NCBI GenBank assembly: GCA_002314605.1
Contig: DCGO01000034.1
Coordinates: forward strand, 1 to 27,071
DNA: 27,071 nucleotides
Source: Lentisphaeria bacterium UBA1776
Lineage (GTDB): Bacteria > Verrucomicrobiota > Lentisphaeria > Victivallales > Victivallaceae
Reading direction: 5' to 3'
Below are positions 14,794-22,745 of the stretch, in pieces. Positions within the stretch are counted from its first letter, which is position 1, and the number at the start of each line of letters is the position of its first letter. The translations under genes and the position numbers were made by a program. The notes under the pieces are model-generated. The model did no database searches, was not told the DNA's origin, and was given only the letters and a program-made list of their open reading frames with translations.

Positions 14794-16248
14794 TCACGCT
14801 GCGCGCCTCAAAAAAGGAACTTTGGCGGAAACGATTTGAATGACGTCCTGAGGGATTTGTTTCGTAAAGAATGAAATCCCAAGATAAAACACAACGAAAC
14901 AAAATGAAGTACCGAGCGTCTTGGCCCAGCACCCCCCACACATTTTGCAGATAAACCAACAAAGTGCCGCGCAAATCAGACTGATCGCCGTACAAGGCAG
15001 GATATTGAGGAATTGCTTTTTCAGACCGAAATCGATCACCTTCTGACTCATCCAGGCATTTTCAACCGCGCATAAAAGACTGATGAATCCGACCCCGTAG
15101 GCCACCGCCATGGGACCGTGACGGTAGGTCAAAAGCAAACAGATGACCGCCTGCACCTTTCTGATGACTTCCAGAGTCAGCGAAGAATCACTCCGGCCAC
15201 ATGCGGATAACAGGTAAATATTGGAGGAATGAAATGGATACAGGACGTAAACAAAACAAAATATCCGCATGTAGGGATGCGCCGGCAGCCACTTCTCGCC
15301 GAACAGCAACAGGATCAATGGTTCGGAGATGACAAACAAAAGTGTCATCGCAGGGACCACAAAGAAGAAAATGACTGATTGGATCTTTTGCATCCCGCGC
15401 GCCATCTGTTCCCGGTCGTTCTGAATTTTAGAGAAAGCGGGGAACAATACCGAAGTGATGGTATTGCTGATGATTCCCATTCCCAACCCGGGGATCTGAT
15501 TCCCCCGATTGTAGTAAGCCAGCGTGGAGAGGTTGAACAGTTTCCCGAATACAGCGAAATAAAAATTGTTGTACACCGTATCCAAGGTGTTGGCGCATAA
15601 CAGTTTCCAGCCGAAATTGAACAATCCTTTCAGACGGGTCAGGCTGATGACAAAGATCGGCCGCCAGGTCCCCCATATCCACAGCAGGATCGTGTTGATG
15701 GTCGTCCGCAACACAGTCTGCGCTACCAATGCCCAAACACCGAATCCGCGCAGTGCCATGACGATCCCGATTATTCCGGAAGTGCTTTCTGAGATTACGG
15801 AGGTCCGAAAAAACACACTCATTCGCAGTTCCCGGCGGATCATGGAATTTTGTACCGTCGCAAACGCTCCGATGATCATCGTCAACGATGAGACACGGAT
15901 ACAGGGGGACAAAATCGGCTTGCGGAAAAAGTGGGCAATCCATGGCGAGGCCCAAAAAAGCGCAACGTAAAGAAGCAGCGCCATTGTCAGATTGACAAAA
16001 AACACGCTGGAACAATCCTCGGGCCGCAGATCTTTTTTCTGGATCAATGCCGCGCCGAATCCGGAATCGATGAAGACCGAAAAAATAGCGATGCAAACGC
16101 TGATGACCGCGACTACGCCGAAATCCTCCGGCATCAGCAGGCGGGCGAGAATTACCGTGATGATGAAATTCACCCCCAGGTTCCAAACCTGCCCCAATCC
16201 GGCCCAAAACATGCCGGACAACATTTTCTGTTTTAAAGATTCTGCCAT
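14794..16248 (-). CDS. wzx: Polysaccharide flippase (Wzx/WzxC-like, MOP superfamily)
   Basis: An intact 484-residue membrane transporter with about 12-14 hydrophobic helices. The N-terminus SLKQKMLSGMFWAGLGQVWN followed by ILARLLMPEDFGVVAVISV and FIDSGFGAALIQKKD is characteristic of the WzxC/polysaccharide-transport branch. Later ALVAQTVLRTTINTILLWIW and PLILLLFGEKWLPAHPYMRI also fit. It flips lipid-linked repeat units to the periplasmic face, where the downstream Wzy would polymerise them. It is the first gene after the operon leader, so its own translation start is separated from the promoter by roughly 470 bases. Confidence 0.92.
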   Translation of the reverse strand: MAESLKQKMLSGMFWAGLGQVWNLGVNFIITVILARLLMPEDFGVVAVISVCIAIFSVFIDSGFGAALIQKKDLRPEDCSSVFFVNLTMALLLYVALFWASPWIAHFFRKPILSPCIRVSSLTMIIGAFATVQNSMIRRELRMSVFFRTSVISESTSGIIGIVMALRGFGVWALVAQTVLRTTINTILLWIWGTWRPIFVISLTRLKGLFNFGWKLLCANTLDTVYNNFYFAVFGKLFNLSTLAYYNRGNQIPGLGMGIISNTITSVLFPAFSKIQNDREQMARGMQKIQSVIFFFVVPAMTLLFVISEPLILLLFGEKWLPAHPYMRIFCFVYVLYPFHSSNIYLLSACGRSDSSLTLEVIRKVQAVICLLLTYRHGPMAVAYGVGFISLLCAVENAWMSQKVIDFGLKKQFLNILPCTAISLICAALCWFICKMCGGCWAKTLGTSFCFVVFYLGISFFTKQIPQDVIQIVSAKVPFLRRAA

Positions 16249-16717
16249 TTATTGCGCGTATATTTTACGTGAACGGTGCGAAATATGCATATGACTTCTG
16301 CAATTTTTTTTGTGCAGGTTCCCGTGAATGCATGCAAACAGGAGTTATGCGGGAGTTTTTTTGCGCGGTCCAGGGAAATCAAACCGGAAATCCCGGCATG
16401 CCGTAGCCCCGTCGCGGGAAATCATTCCGGCAACGAGGCCTCATTATTTCCGGAGGGAACCGCCACAGGACCCCTCCGGGGTAAAAATTAAAGGAGCGAA
16501 CTTCAACTCACGCTGAAATCCGCAACTCCATTGAATTTTTGATTTTTGGGAAAAGAACCCCCTGACGGAACAGAGAAAAAGTACCACAGAAAACGGAGAA
16601 AATATTTTTCTCCCAGATTTCCCTGGCAACCGAACAGCATTTCTTCTCTTATTCTCAATCTGCCCAACGTGTTTTTCCATGAGTTTGGGGATTGGATATT
16701 CCAATCCCCGGTTCTCT
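16249..16717 (-). promoter_or_regulatory. Long leader of the polysaccharide operon
   Basis: About 470 bases lie between the proposed start of transcription and wzx. I see no convincing gene in it on either strand. Visible structures are a perfect palindrome at its 5' end (16687-16709) and a second strong inverted repeat, CCGGAGG (16450-16456) with CCTCCGG (16473-16479), without a U-run. AT-rich segments flank both. Long leaders are common sites of antitermination or RNA-based control in capsule operons; that role here is inference. Confidence 0.45.
16687..16709. promoter_or_regulatory. Perfect inverted repeat at the operon's 5' end (operator or mRNA hairpin)
   Basis: GGGGATTGGA (16687-16696) and TCCAATCCCC (16700-16709) are exact reverse complements around TAT. 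Relative to the minus-strand promoter just upstream, the element would occupy roughly +8 to +30 of the transcript. It could bind a dimeric regulator as DNA or form a 10-bp stem at the mRNA 5' end. Confidence 0.6.
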
Positions 16718-16723
16718 TGACAT

Positions 16724-16752
16724 AATATACCCCTCTCCTTTCTAAATATCAA
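16724..16752 (-). promoter_or_regulatory. Sigma-70-type promoter for the polysaccharide operon
   Basis: On the minus strand the sequence reads TTGATA, 17 bases, TATATT: five of six matches to each consensus hexamer at ideal spacing. The -35 is at 16747-16752 and the -10 at 16724-16729. It points to wzx and has no other minus-strand gene in between. The same -10 and spacing appear at 18240-18268. Promoter activity is inferred from sequence only. Confidence 0.65.
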
Positions 16753-16962
16753 GAAGAAATAATGGGCATGATCGCTGTTTTTACTCCCATCTGCGAAAAT
16801 CGCTTGTGCCCGTCCACCATCCCCCGCTGACGAATGGGATTGATATTCGGTCAAATTTGAGGTTGGACCGCCCCCGGCAAGAGGTTTCCCGGCCGGATGA
16901 GCCCGAGCAGAAAGGCGGGTACGGGAAAGAAAAGCGGAACGGACCGGGCCGGGGCCGCCGGA

Positions 16963-17373
16963 TCACTGCTTCGGCGCAACGACCTCGACGGAAACGGTGA
17001 ACGTCTGGTCGTGTTGCAAGTCGATTTTTTCCCAGTTCCGGTAATAGCATCCGATGAGCGTGGTACGGCCGGGTTTCCCCCCTTTGAAGCGGAGGACCGC
17101 CAAGCCTCCGCCTCCGCAAAGTTTTTCATTGCAGGGGCGGAATTCCCGTTCTCCGCGGATGAGGACCTCCGTCTCCGGCAGAAACACCTGCCAGTCGTAA
17201 CCGGTGGTGGGGTTGGATTTCAGCGAGAGTTCCAGTATTTGTTCCGGTTGAAGCATGATTCTTTTTTCCGGGGACACGTGAGTCGGATCCATCCGGAGCA
17301 CCGGCACCGTCTCCCCCCCGAAGCAAACGAGCGCGAACGTGAACAGCAACAGACTCAGAGCGGAATGTTTCAT
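16963..17373 (-). CDS. Chagasin-type cysteine protease inhibitor (I42 family), secreted
   Basis: A 136-residue protein with a signal peptide (KHSALSLLLFTFALVCFGG). It carries the three chagasin inhibitory loops: NPTTGYDW (54-61), the glycine loop LCGGGGLAVL (86-95) and RNWE (112-115, in the place of the usual R-P-W). Chagasin folds block papain-like peptidases by inserting these loops into the active-site cleft. The product should act in the periplasm or outside. A C-F-G-G context at the signal end is not a good lipobox. It follows the phosphodiesterase gene by nine bases, so the two form one transcript. What protease it guards against is not shown by the window. Confidence 0.88.
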   Translation of the reverse strand: MKHSALSLLLFTFALVCFGGETVPVLRMDPTHVSPEKRIMLQPEQILELSLKSNPTTGYDWQVFLPETEVLIRGEREFRPCNEKLCGGGGLAVLRFKGGKPGRTTLIGCYYRNWEKIDLQHDQTFTVSVEVVAPKQ

Positions 17374-17382
17374 GATTAAAAC

Positions 17383-18195
17383 CTATTTCCCGGCGAACTG
17401 TTTTTTCAGCTTGCTTGCGCAGTTACTGGTGAGGACGTCCACGCCCATTTCAATCATTTTCCGGGCCGTGTCCGGGGTGTCCACGGTCCACGCCAGCACC
17501 AGATAGCCGTGGTCATGGAATTTCTGCACGTTCTCTTTTGTCAGGAGCGGAGACCGCCAGTAGATGCTTATGCCATCCGCTTTGATTTTCTGCAGGGTCT
17601 CCAGCGCCTTCTCCAGCGTCAGGCTCTCTTTGCCTATGGTGACCCACAGGACCCGGTGTTCCGGAAGCGTGGCTTTGGTATATTTGCAGAGTTTGGCGCT
17701 GAAACAGCAGAATTCAATCTGTTCCGGCTTCACGCCGGAGGCGGGGAGCAACTCTTTGATCGCCGTGACCAGCTGGGGACAGGCGCTTTTGAGTTCGATG
17801 GTGAGGAAGCGTCCCGGTCCGATGATGGGGAAGATCTCCTGCAGATACGGGATCTGCGCGAAGCCGGTCTTAGCCCGGAATTTCCCTGCCACATTGACCT
17901 TGCGCAGTTCTTCTGCGGGGTGTTCCGCGATCTGCAGATCCACGCCGCTCATGCGTTTGGTGGAGGAGTCATGAGAGAGCACGACCTTCCCTTCCTTGGA
18001 GAGGCGAGCGTCGCACTCGCAACCGTCGGAACCGCCCTGACGGGCAAGTTCGAACGCCTTCACGGTATTTTCCGGTGCTTCCCAGGACTCTCCGCGATGG
18101 GAGACCCACAGCACCGGTTTTTTCTCCCACGCGGAAGCGGGAGCACAGAGCATTGCGGACAACAGGACGCAGACGGGGAACAGATAACGAAGCAT
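17383..18195 (-). CDS. Glycerophosphodiester phosphodiesterase, exported
   Basis: A 270-residue enzyme with a signal peptide ending near PASA-WEKK. The GDPD barrel motifs are all present: HRG (33-35), PENT (41-44), the metal pair ECD (60-62), SHD (74-76), then TIELK and a late LAWTVD. It hydrolyses glycerophosphodiesters to glycerol-3-phosphate and an alcohol, here in the periplasm, for phospholipid-derived carbon or phosphate. The start is supported by AAGGAGG eight bases before the ATG. It is first in a two-gene unit with the chagasin gene and is divergent from the UDP-GlcNAc pyrophosphorylase gene. Confidence 0.93.
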   Translation of the reverse strand: MLRYLFPVCVLLSAMLCAPASAWEKKPVLWVSHRGESWEAPENTVKAFELARQGGSDGCECDARLSKEGKVVLSHDSSTKRMSGVDLQIAEHPAEELRKVNVAGKFRAKTGFAQIPYLQEIFPIIGPGRFLTIELKSACPQLVTAIKELLPASGVKPEQIEFCCFSAKLCKYTKATLPEHRVLWVTIGKESLTLEKALETLQKIKADGISIYWRSPLLTKENVQKFHDHGYLVLAWTVDTPDTARKMIEMGVDVLTSNCASKLKKQFAGK

Positions 18196-18239
18196 TTTTC
18201 CGGCCTCCTTGAAGAATACGGACTTTTATGTGCCGGGGT

Positions 18240-18268
18240 AATATACCGTCGTTTCCTCCTGTTTGCAA
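18240..18268 (-). promoter_or_regulatory. Sigma-70-type promoter for the phosphodiesterase-chagasin unit
   Basis: On the minus strand TTGCAA (18263-18268), 17 bases, TATATT (18240-18245) precede the phosphodiesterase start, leaving a leader of about 38 bases with its AAGGAGG site. The -35 lies inside a perfect 10-bp palindrome, GTTTGCAAAC (18261-18270), that could be an operator. Sequence-based inference. Confidence 0.55.
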
Positions 18269-18434
18269 ACGGAATGGACGTTTCCCGAGGAAAATCCGCA
18301 AATCCCGTGGATTTCCCCTTGCATATCGGCGGAGGGAGGATTAAGTTATACACGGAGAAAACGTGCAGGAATGCGGATCGTCGCGAACCCTTTCTGCCGA
18401 TGGGAAGAATCTGGTTTTTGACAAGGAGCGGAAT

Positions 18435-19859
18435 ATGATCTCTGAAACGGAATTGAAAACGGCGCTGACGGCGGTGGGGCAGGAACATTTGCTGCGTTTT
18501 TGGCCGGAACTGGACGCGGCCGGACGCGCAAAACTGGCCGGAGAGATCGCCGCATTGGATCTGAACGGACTCGCCGGACTGATCAAAGAGTACGTGCTTC
18601 AGAAGCCAAAGACTGTCATCCCCGACGATCTGGGACCTGCCCCCTTCTTTGCGCTGCATCCCCGTTCCGATGCGGAGAGTGCCTTCTACGTCAAGGCCCG
18701 GAAGCGCGGCGCCGAGCTGCTGAAAAGCGGCCGGGTCTGCTGTCTCACCGTTGCCGGAGGGCAGGGAACCCGGCTGGGGTTCGACGGTCCCAAGGGGACT
18801 TATCCCATCGGTCCCGTCAGCGGACGCACGCTCTTCGAGTATTTCGCCGGAAACATTCTGCGTGCCGGCGAAAAGTACGGCCGTCCCATCACCTGGTACG
18901 TCATGACCAGTCTGCTGAACCGGGAGGCGACCGAACGGTTCTTCCGGGAGCACGACTACCTCGGCCTCGCGCCGGAGCAGGTATTCTTCTTCACGCAGGG
19001 GACCATGCCCGCCATCGGCTACGACGGGAAACTGCTTCTCGGCAGCAAGGACGGTCTCGCGCTCTCTCCCGACGGCCACGGCGGAACGCTTCTGGCCCTG
19101 CGGAAATCCGGCGCTCTGGACCGGATGGCGGCGGAAGGAACCGACGTCATCAGTTACTTTCAGGTGGATAATCCGCTGGTGGCCATGACCGATCCGCTCT
19201 TCCTCGGTCTGCACGATCTTGAGGGCGCGGAGATGAGCGCCATCATGCTGGCCAAGACCAACCCCTTCGAGAAACTGGGCAACTTCTGTGTTTCCGGCGG
19301 ACGCACCCACATCATCGAATACAGTGATCTGCCGGAGGAACTGGCGGTCCGGAAGAATCCTGACGGGACTCTGGCCTTCATCGCGGGTTCTCCTGCCATG
19401 CATCTGATCCGCCGGCAGTTCGTGGAACGGCTCACGGCGGGAGGTTCTCTGAAACTGCCCTGGCACCGCGCCGACAAGAAGATCCCCTGCGTGGATGCCT
19501 CCGGCGCTCCCGTCAAGCCGGAAACTCCCAACGGCGTGAAGTTGGAGAGTTTCATCTTTGATGCTCTGCCCATGGCCGAAAAGGTGATGATCCTTGAAGG
19601 AGACCGGGCGGAAGTGTTCGGTCCCACCAAGAACGCCACCGGCGTGGATTCCGCGGAGAGTTGCCGGGCGATGCTGGTGGAGCGGGACGCCAAGCGGCTG
19701 GAAGCCGCAGGGATCTCCGTTCCCCGCAAAGCCGACGGCACGGTGGATGCCCTGATCGAGATCGCGCCCCGGATCGCTCTGGATGCCGATGACGTGAAGG
19801 CTTATGCCGGGACCCATTCGATCCGGATCCTCTCCGGCGACCGGATCGTTCTGGAGTAG
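18435..19859 (+). CDS. UDP-N-acetylglucosamine pyrophosphorylase, eukaryotic (UAP/UDPGP) type
   Basis: A 474-residue enzyme of the UDPGP family, which joins UTP and GlcNAc-1-phosphate to UDP-GlcNAc. The nucleotide loop CLTVAGGQGTRLGFDGPKG lies at about 103-121. GRTLFEYFA, SYFQVDNPLV (metal and sugar site) and HIIEYSDLP follow, as in eukaryotic UAP1/AGX. The bacterial route normally uses GlmU, a different and shorter architecture. I chose the ATG at 18435 because AAGGAG lies six bases before it; an in-frame GTG at 18363 would add 24 residues without such support. Placement 23 bases before ftsW, then murG, fits supply of a peptidoglycan precursor. A UDP-sugar other than GlcNAc is possible. Confidence 0.88.
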   Translation: MISETELKTALTAVGQEHLLRFWPELDAAGRAKLAGEIAALDLNGLAGLIKEYVLQKPKTVIPDDLGPAPFFALHPRSDAESAFYVKARKRGAELLKSGRVCCLTVAGGQGTRLGFDGPKGTYPIGPVSGRTLFEYFAGNILRAGEKYGRPITWYVMTSLLNREATERFFREHDYLGLAPEQVFFFTQGTMPAIGYDGKLLLGSKDGLALSPDGHGGTLLALRKSGALDRMAAEGTDVISYFQVDNPLVAMTDPLFLGLHDLEGAEMSAIMLAKTNPFEKLGNFCVSGGRTHIIEYSDLPEELAVRKNPDGTLAFIAGSPAMHLIRRQFVERLTAGGSLKLPWHRADKKIPCVDASGAPVKPETPNGVKLESFIFDALPMAEKVMILEGDRAEVFGPTKNATGVDSAESCRAMLVERDAKRLEAAGISVPRKADGTVDALIEIAPRIALDADDVKAYAGTHSIRILSGDRIVLE

Positions 19860-19882
19860 GACGGCAGGAGGGCGCACGGAAG

Positions 19883-21097
19883 ATGGTCGGCTTCGGTCTC
19901 AATCGTCTGCGGGGCAATCCCCGGGAACTGGAGGTGCAGGATACCTCCGCCGGGGCTTTGGTCTCTGCGGAGTGGCTTCTGCTGATCGTGGCGCTTCTGG
20001 TGATGTTCGGGCTGACCATGCTCTACTCTGCGAGTTACGGCGTCGCCAACGCAAAATACTTCCGCAACCAGCTGCTTTGGGTGGGGCTGGGCGTCGTGTC
20101 CGGCGGGGCCGCCTTTGTTTTCGGATATCGGAAGGTCTCGGAGTTCTGCTGGCCGCTGATCATCGGCTGTTTTCTGGCCCTGCTTGCCGCGCGCTTCTTC
20201 TTCCCGAAGATCAATGGAGCCTACCGCTGGATCCGTTTCGGCGGATTCTCTCTTCAGCCGTCGGAGTTCGCGAAGTTGGCGGTGGCGCTCTTCACGGCGA
20301 AGTACTGTAGCGACAACCTGCGGACCTTCGGACAGCTTTGGAACCGCCGGGGACTGCTTCCGCTGGGAGCAATTTGCGGAGCGCTGATTGGCGGTGTCCT
20401 GCTGGGGAAGGACTTGGGGACCACGCTGTTGATCTCGCTCACCTGTTTCCTCACGCTGATCGTGGCGGGACTGGCCATGTGGTATTGGATCGTCCCCATC
20501 ATCGGCGGGACCCTCATCGGGATTTACATCTATCTTTTCGACGCGGAACGGCTTTCCCGGGTCACCAGTTTTCTGCACCCCGAGAGTGTGCAGGAGACCG
20601 AAGGGTACCAGCTCTGGACTTCGCTGATGGCGCTGGGATCCGGGGACTGGTGCGGCGTCGGCTTCATGGCCAGCCGGATGAAGGCGAAGTATCTTCCCGA
20701 GGCCCACACCGACTTCATTTTGGCGGTGGTGGGCGAGGAACTGGGCTGGATCGGCATGGTCTGCGTGATCATCGCCTACACGCTCTTCACTGTTTTTGCC
20801 ATCCGGATCGCGTTGAAGGCGGCCTCCCGGCAGGGGATGCTGCTGGGATTTGCGCTGACCATGGGGCTTGCCTTTCAGGCGATCATCAATCTGTCCGTGG
20901 TGTCGGGAAGCATTCCCACCAAGGGGATGCCGGCCCCGTTTTTGAGTTACGGGGGCAGTAACATGATGGCCTCGCTGACCGCCGTCGGACTGCTGCTCTC
21001 CATCGCCGCCGAAGCGGTGGACCCGGAGTATTCGGAGCGGATCCTGAACCGGATCAAGGCTCATCTCCCCTGGAAAAAGCGGGAAAATGAGGCGTGA
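19883..21097 (+). CDS. ftsW: FtsW-type peptidoglycan glycosyltransferase (SEDS family)
   Basis: A 404-residue polytopic protein of the SEDS family. Diagnostic stretches are MLYSASYGVA at the start of the membrane domain, NGAYRWIRFGGFSLQPSEFA, KDLGTTLLI, the catalytic loop PEAHTDFILAVVGEELGW and GMPAPFLSYGGSNM. SEDS proteins polymerise lipid II in the membrane. FtsW is preferred over RodA because murG follows directly; sequence alone does not fully separate them. AGGAGGG lies ten bases before the ATG. The gene is of usual length, with a cytoplasmic N-terminal extension of about 25 residues. Confidence 0.92.
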   Translation: MVGFGLNRLRGNPRELEVQDTSAGALVSAEWLLLIVALLVMFGLTMLYSASYGVANAKYFRNQLLWVGLGVVSGGAAFVFGYRKVSEFCWPLIIGCFLALLAARFFFPKINGAYRWIRFGGFSLQPSEFAKLAVALFTAKYCSDNLRTFGQLWNRRGLLPLGAICGALIGGVLLGKDLGTTLLISLTCFLTLIVAGLAMWYWIVPIIGGTLIGIYIYLFDAERLSRVTSFLHPESVQETEGYQLWTSLMALGSGDWCGVGFMASRMKAKYLPEAHTDFILAVVGEELGWIGMVCVIIAYTLFTVFAIRIALKAASRQGMLLGFALTMGLAFQAIINLSVVSGSIPTKGMPAPFLSYGGSNMMASLTAVGLLLSIAAEAVDPEYSERILNRIKAHLPWKKRENEA

Positions 21098-21131
21098 AAG
21101 ACGCTGATATTACAGAAAGGGACTCTGCGTT

Positions 21132-22292
21132 ATGGCGAACTACGGACCGGGAACTCCTTTGAGCAGGCTGGTGATCTCCTGCGGCGGTACGGGCGGACAT
21201 TTTTATCCCGGACTGAGTATCGCTCGGACTTTTCAGGCGGCCGGCGGCGAAGTCAGGCTGTTGCTTTCCGGCATCAATTCCGCAAATCAGGCGAAGACCG
21301 CGGCGGAGTTCGGGATTCCTTCCGACATCCTGCCCCGGATGCCTTCCGCGCGCCATCCCCTCCGGTTTCTGAAGGGCCTGATCGCCGGATATTTTCGTTC
21401 CCGGAAGCTGCTGAAAGAGTTTCGTCCGCAGGCTGCGCTGGGCATGGGGTCCTTTGCCTCCCTGCCGCCGCTGGCGGCGGCGTGGACCGGCGGGATCACC
21501 ATTTTTCTGCATGACGGCAACGCCCGGATCGGATTGGCAAACCGGGTCCTGAGTCGGATCGCCAGGCGCCTCGGCAACGGTTATCCGCCGGTGAACGGCG
21601 ATGCCTGCCTCTGTCCCATGGTCCTCTGCGGGATGCCGGTCCGTCCCGAACTGCTGGCGGAAAAAAATCTTCCCCGCGGGGAGGGGATCGCCCGATTGCG
21701 GGAACATTTTCAGGTGCCTCTGGAGGAAGAGAGGACCACGTTCCTGATTTTCGGCGGCAGTCAGGGGGCGGCGATCTTCAACGAGGTCCTGCCGCTGGCT
21801 CTGCGGGAACTGGCCGCGGACCCCGCCACCGGAAAATTTCAGGTTCTGCACCTTTGCGGCAAGGGCAAGATGCAGACGCCGAAGGAGATCTACTCCGGCG
21901 CTGACTTCCCCGTGCTTCTGCTGGAGAGCGATGAAAACATGCACTGGTTCCTCGCGGCGGCGGATCTGGTCCTCGCCCGGAGCGGCGGCAGTTCTCTTGC
22001 GGAACTGGCGTTGTTCGGCAAGCCTGCCGTTCTGATCCCGTACCCCTATGCGGCGGAAAACCACCAGTTCGATAATGCGCAGACCTACGTCAACGGCGGA
22101 GCCGGAGTGCTGGTTCCCAACAATGAATTCGATCGGGAGCGGGCGCTGAAGGAGATCCGGGCGTTTCTCCGCGATCCGGGACTTCAGGCGTGCCGGCGGG
22201 AAGCCGCGCTGAAACTGGCGCGTCCAACGGCTGCGGAGGACTTCCTCAACGAGATATCAGCGGCGCTCTCGGAAGTTCCTGCCCGCGCCTGA
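21132..22292 (+). CDS. murG: UDP-GlcNAc:lipid I N-acetylglucosaminyl transferase MurG
   Basis: A 386-residue GT28 enzyme making lipid II at the inner membrane. The N-terminal G-loop is CGGTGGHFYPG (17-27), a second one is LGMGSFASLP near 104, the C-terminal domain has FGGSQGAAIFNE, and the donor site shows ARSGGSSLAELALFGKPAVL and PYAAENHQFDNA. It uses the UDP-GlcNAc that the gene two places upstream should provide. It lies 34 bases after ftsW. Its 3' end overlaps the convergent dciA gene by 36 bases. Confidence 0.95.
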   Translation: MANYGPGTPLSRLVISCGGTGGHFYPGLSIARTFQAAGGEVRLLLSGINSANQAKTAAEFGIPSDILPRMPSARHPLRFLKGLIAGYFRSRKLLKEFRPQAALGMGSFASLPPLAAAWTGGITIFLHDGNARIGLANRVLSRIARRLGNGYPPVNGDACLCPMVLCGMPVRPELLAEKNLPRGEGIARLREHFQVPLEEERTTFLIFGGSQGAAIFNEVLPLALRELAADPATGKFQVLHLCGKGKMQTPKEIYSGADFPVLLLESDENMHWFLAAADLVLARSGGSSLAELALFGKPAVLIPYPYAAENHQFDNAQTYVNGGAGVLVPNNEFDRERALKEIRAFLRDPGLQACRREAALKLARPTAAEDFLNEISAALSEVPARA

Positions 22293-22697
22293 GATTACCA
22301 GTTTCGCCTCCCGGCAGAGGTCGTTTTCTGGGAAACAGGAACGGATCTTCTTGAGGATCAGGTCCAGAGAAGGGGCCAGTTCCCGCAGGAGCGCGCTGTG
22401 CCTGACCTCCAGAAAAAGGATCCCTTCCTCCAGTTTCTGCGGCGTCGTCAGCCGGGCCAACTGGGCTCCGGCGATCTCCGGCCAGCGGCTGGAAAGCTGC
22501 AGAAAGAGGCTGTTCTCCGGGGTGTTGATGTGGGTGAGCAGTCTGCCCATGACGTCGGACACCGCCTCCGGCTGGCTGGTGTGGGCGGCCATTTCGGTGG
22601 AGGCATAATCCGTGCCGTACCAATCCTCCAGAATACGGAATCGCCGGTTGCGTTTTTTCCGTTCTCTCGCGCGGAAGATGGAGATTTTTTCAGGCAT
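22257..22697 (-). CDS. dciA: DUF721/DciA-family protein
   Basis: A 146-residue protein. Residues about 50-135 match the DUF721 fold: LLTHINTPENSLFLQLSSRW, EIAGAQLARLTTPQKLEEGI and LFLEVRHSALLRELAPSLDL. The N-terminus is basic (RARERKKRNRRFRI). DciA proteins assist loading of the replicative helicase DnaB in bacteria lacking DnaC. I used the ATG at 22697; a GTG two codons upstream (22703) is also open. The last 36 bases overlap murG on the opposite strand, so the two transcripts converge without a visible terminator. Confidence 0.8.
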   Translation of the reverse strand: MPEKISIFRARERKKRNRRFRILEDWYGTDYASTEMAAHTSQPEAVSDVMGRLLTHINTPENSLFLQLSSRWPEIAGAQLARLTTPQKLEEGILFLEVRHSALLRELAPSLDLILKKIRSCFPENDLCREAKLVISGAGRNFRERR

Positions 22698-22745
22698 GCG
22701 CACCGCCTTGTGTTGGAGGGATCGGCAGGGGGAGCCTTCCCCTGA

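Noticed and set aside
16450..16479. CCGGAGG…CCTCCGG inverted repeat as a terminator
   Set aside because: No U-run follows the stem on either strand; kept only as a structural note within the leader.
16717..16830. Plus-strand TTGACA-N18-TCTAAA and a following 22-codon frame with an AAGAAG-like site
   Set aside because: The -10 is poor, it overlaps the much better minus-strand promoter, and the tiny frame ends before any gene.
16444..16854. A 136-codon minus-strand frame across the promoter and leader
   Set aside because: It begins upstream of the promoter, spans the -10 and the palindrome, and shows no domain or consistent codon use.
18319..18347. Plus-strand TTGCAT-N17-TAAGTT as a promoter for the UDP-GlcNAc pyrophosphorylase gene
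   Set aside because: Spacing is right but the -10 is weak; a promoter must exist in 18270-18434, yet I cannot place it.
18060..22064. Very long minus-strand open frames opposite the pyrophosphorylase, ftsW and murG genes
   Set aside because: They are mirror frames of GC-rich genes with clear family motifs; their own translations are low-complexity and His/Arg/Gln-rich.
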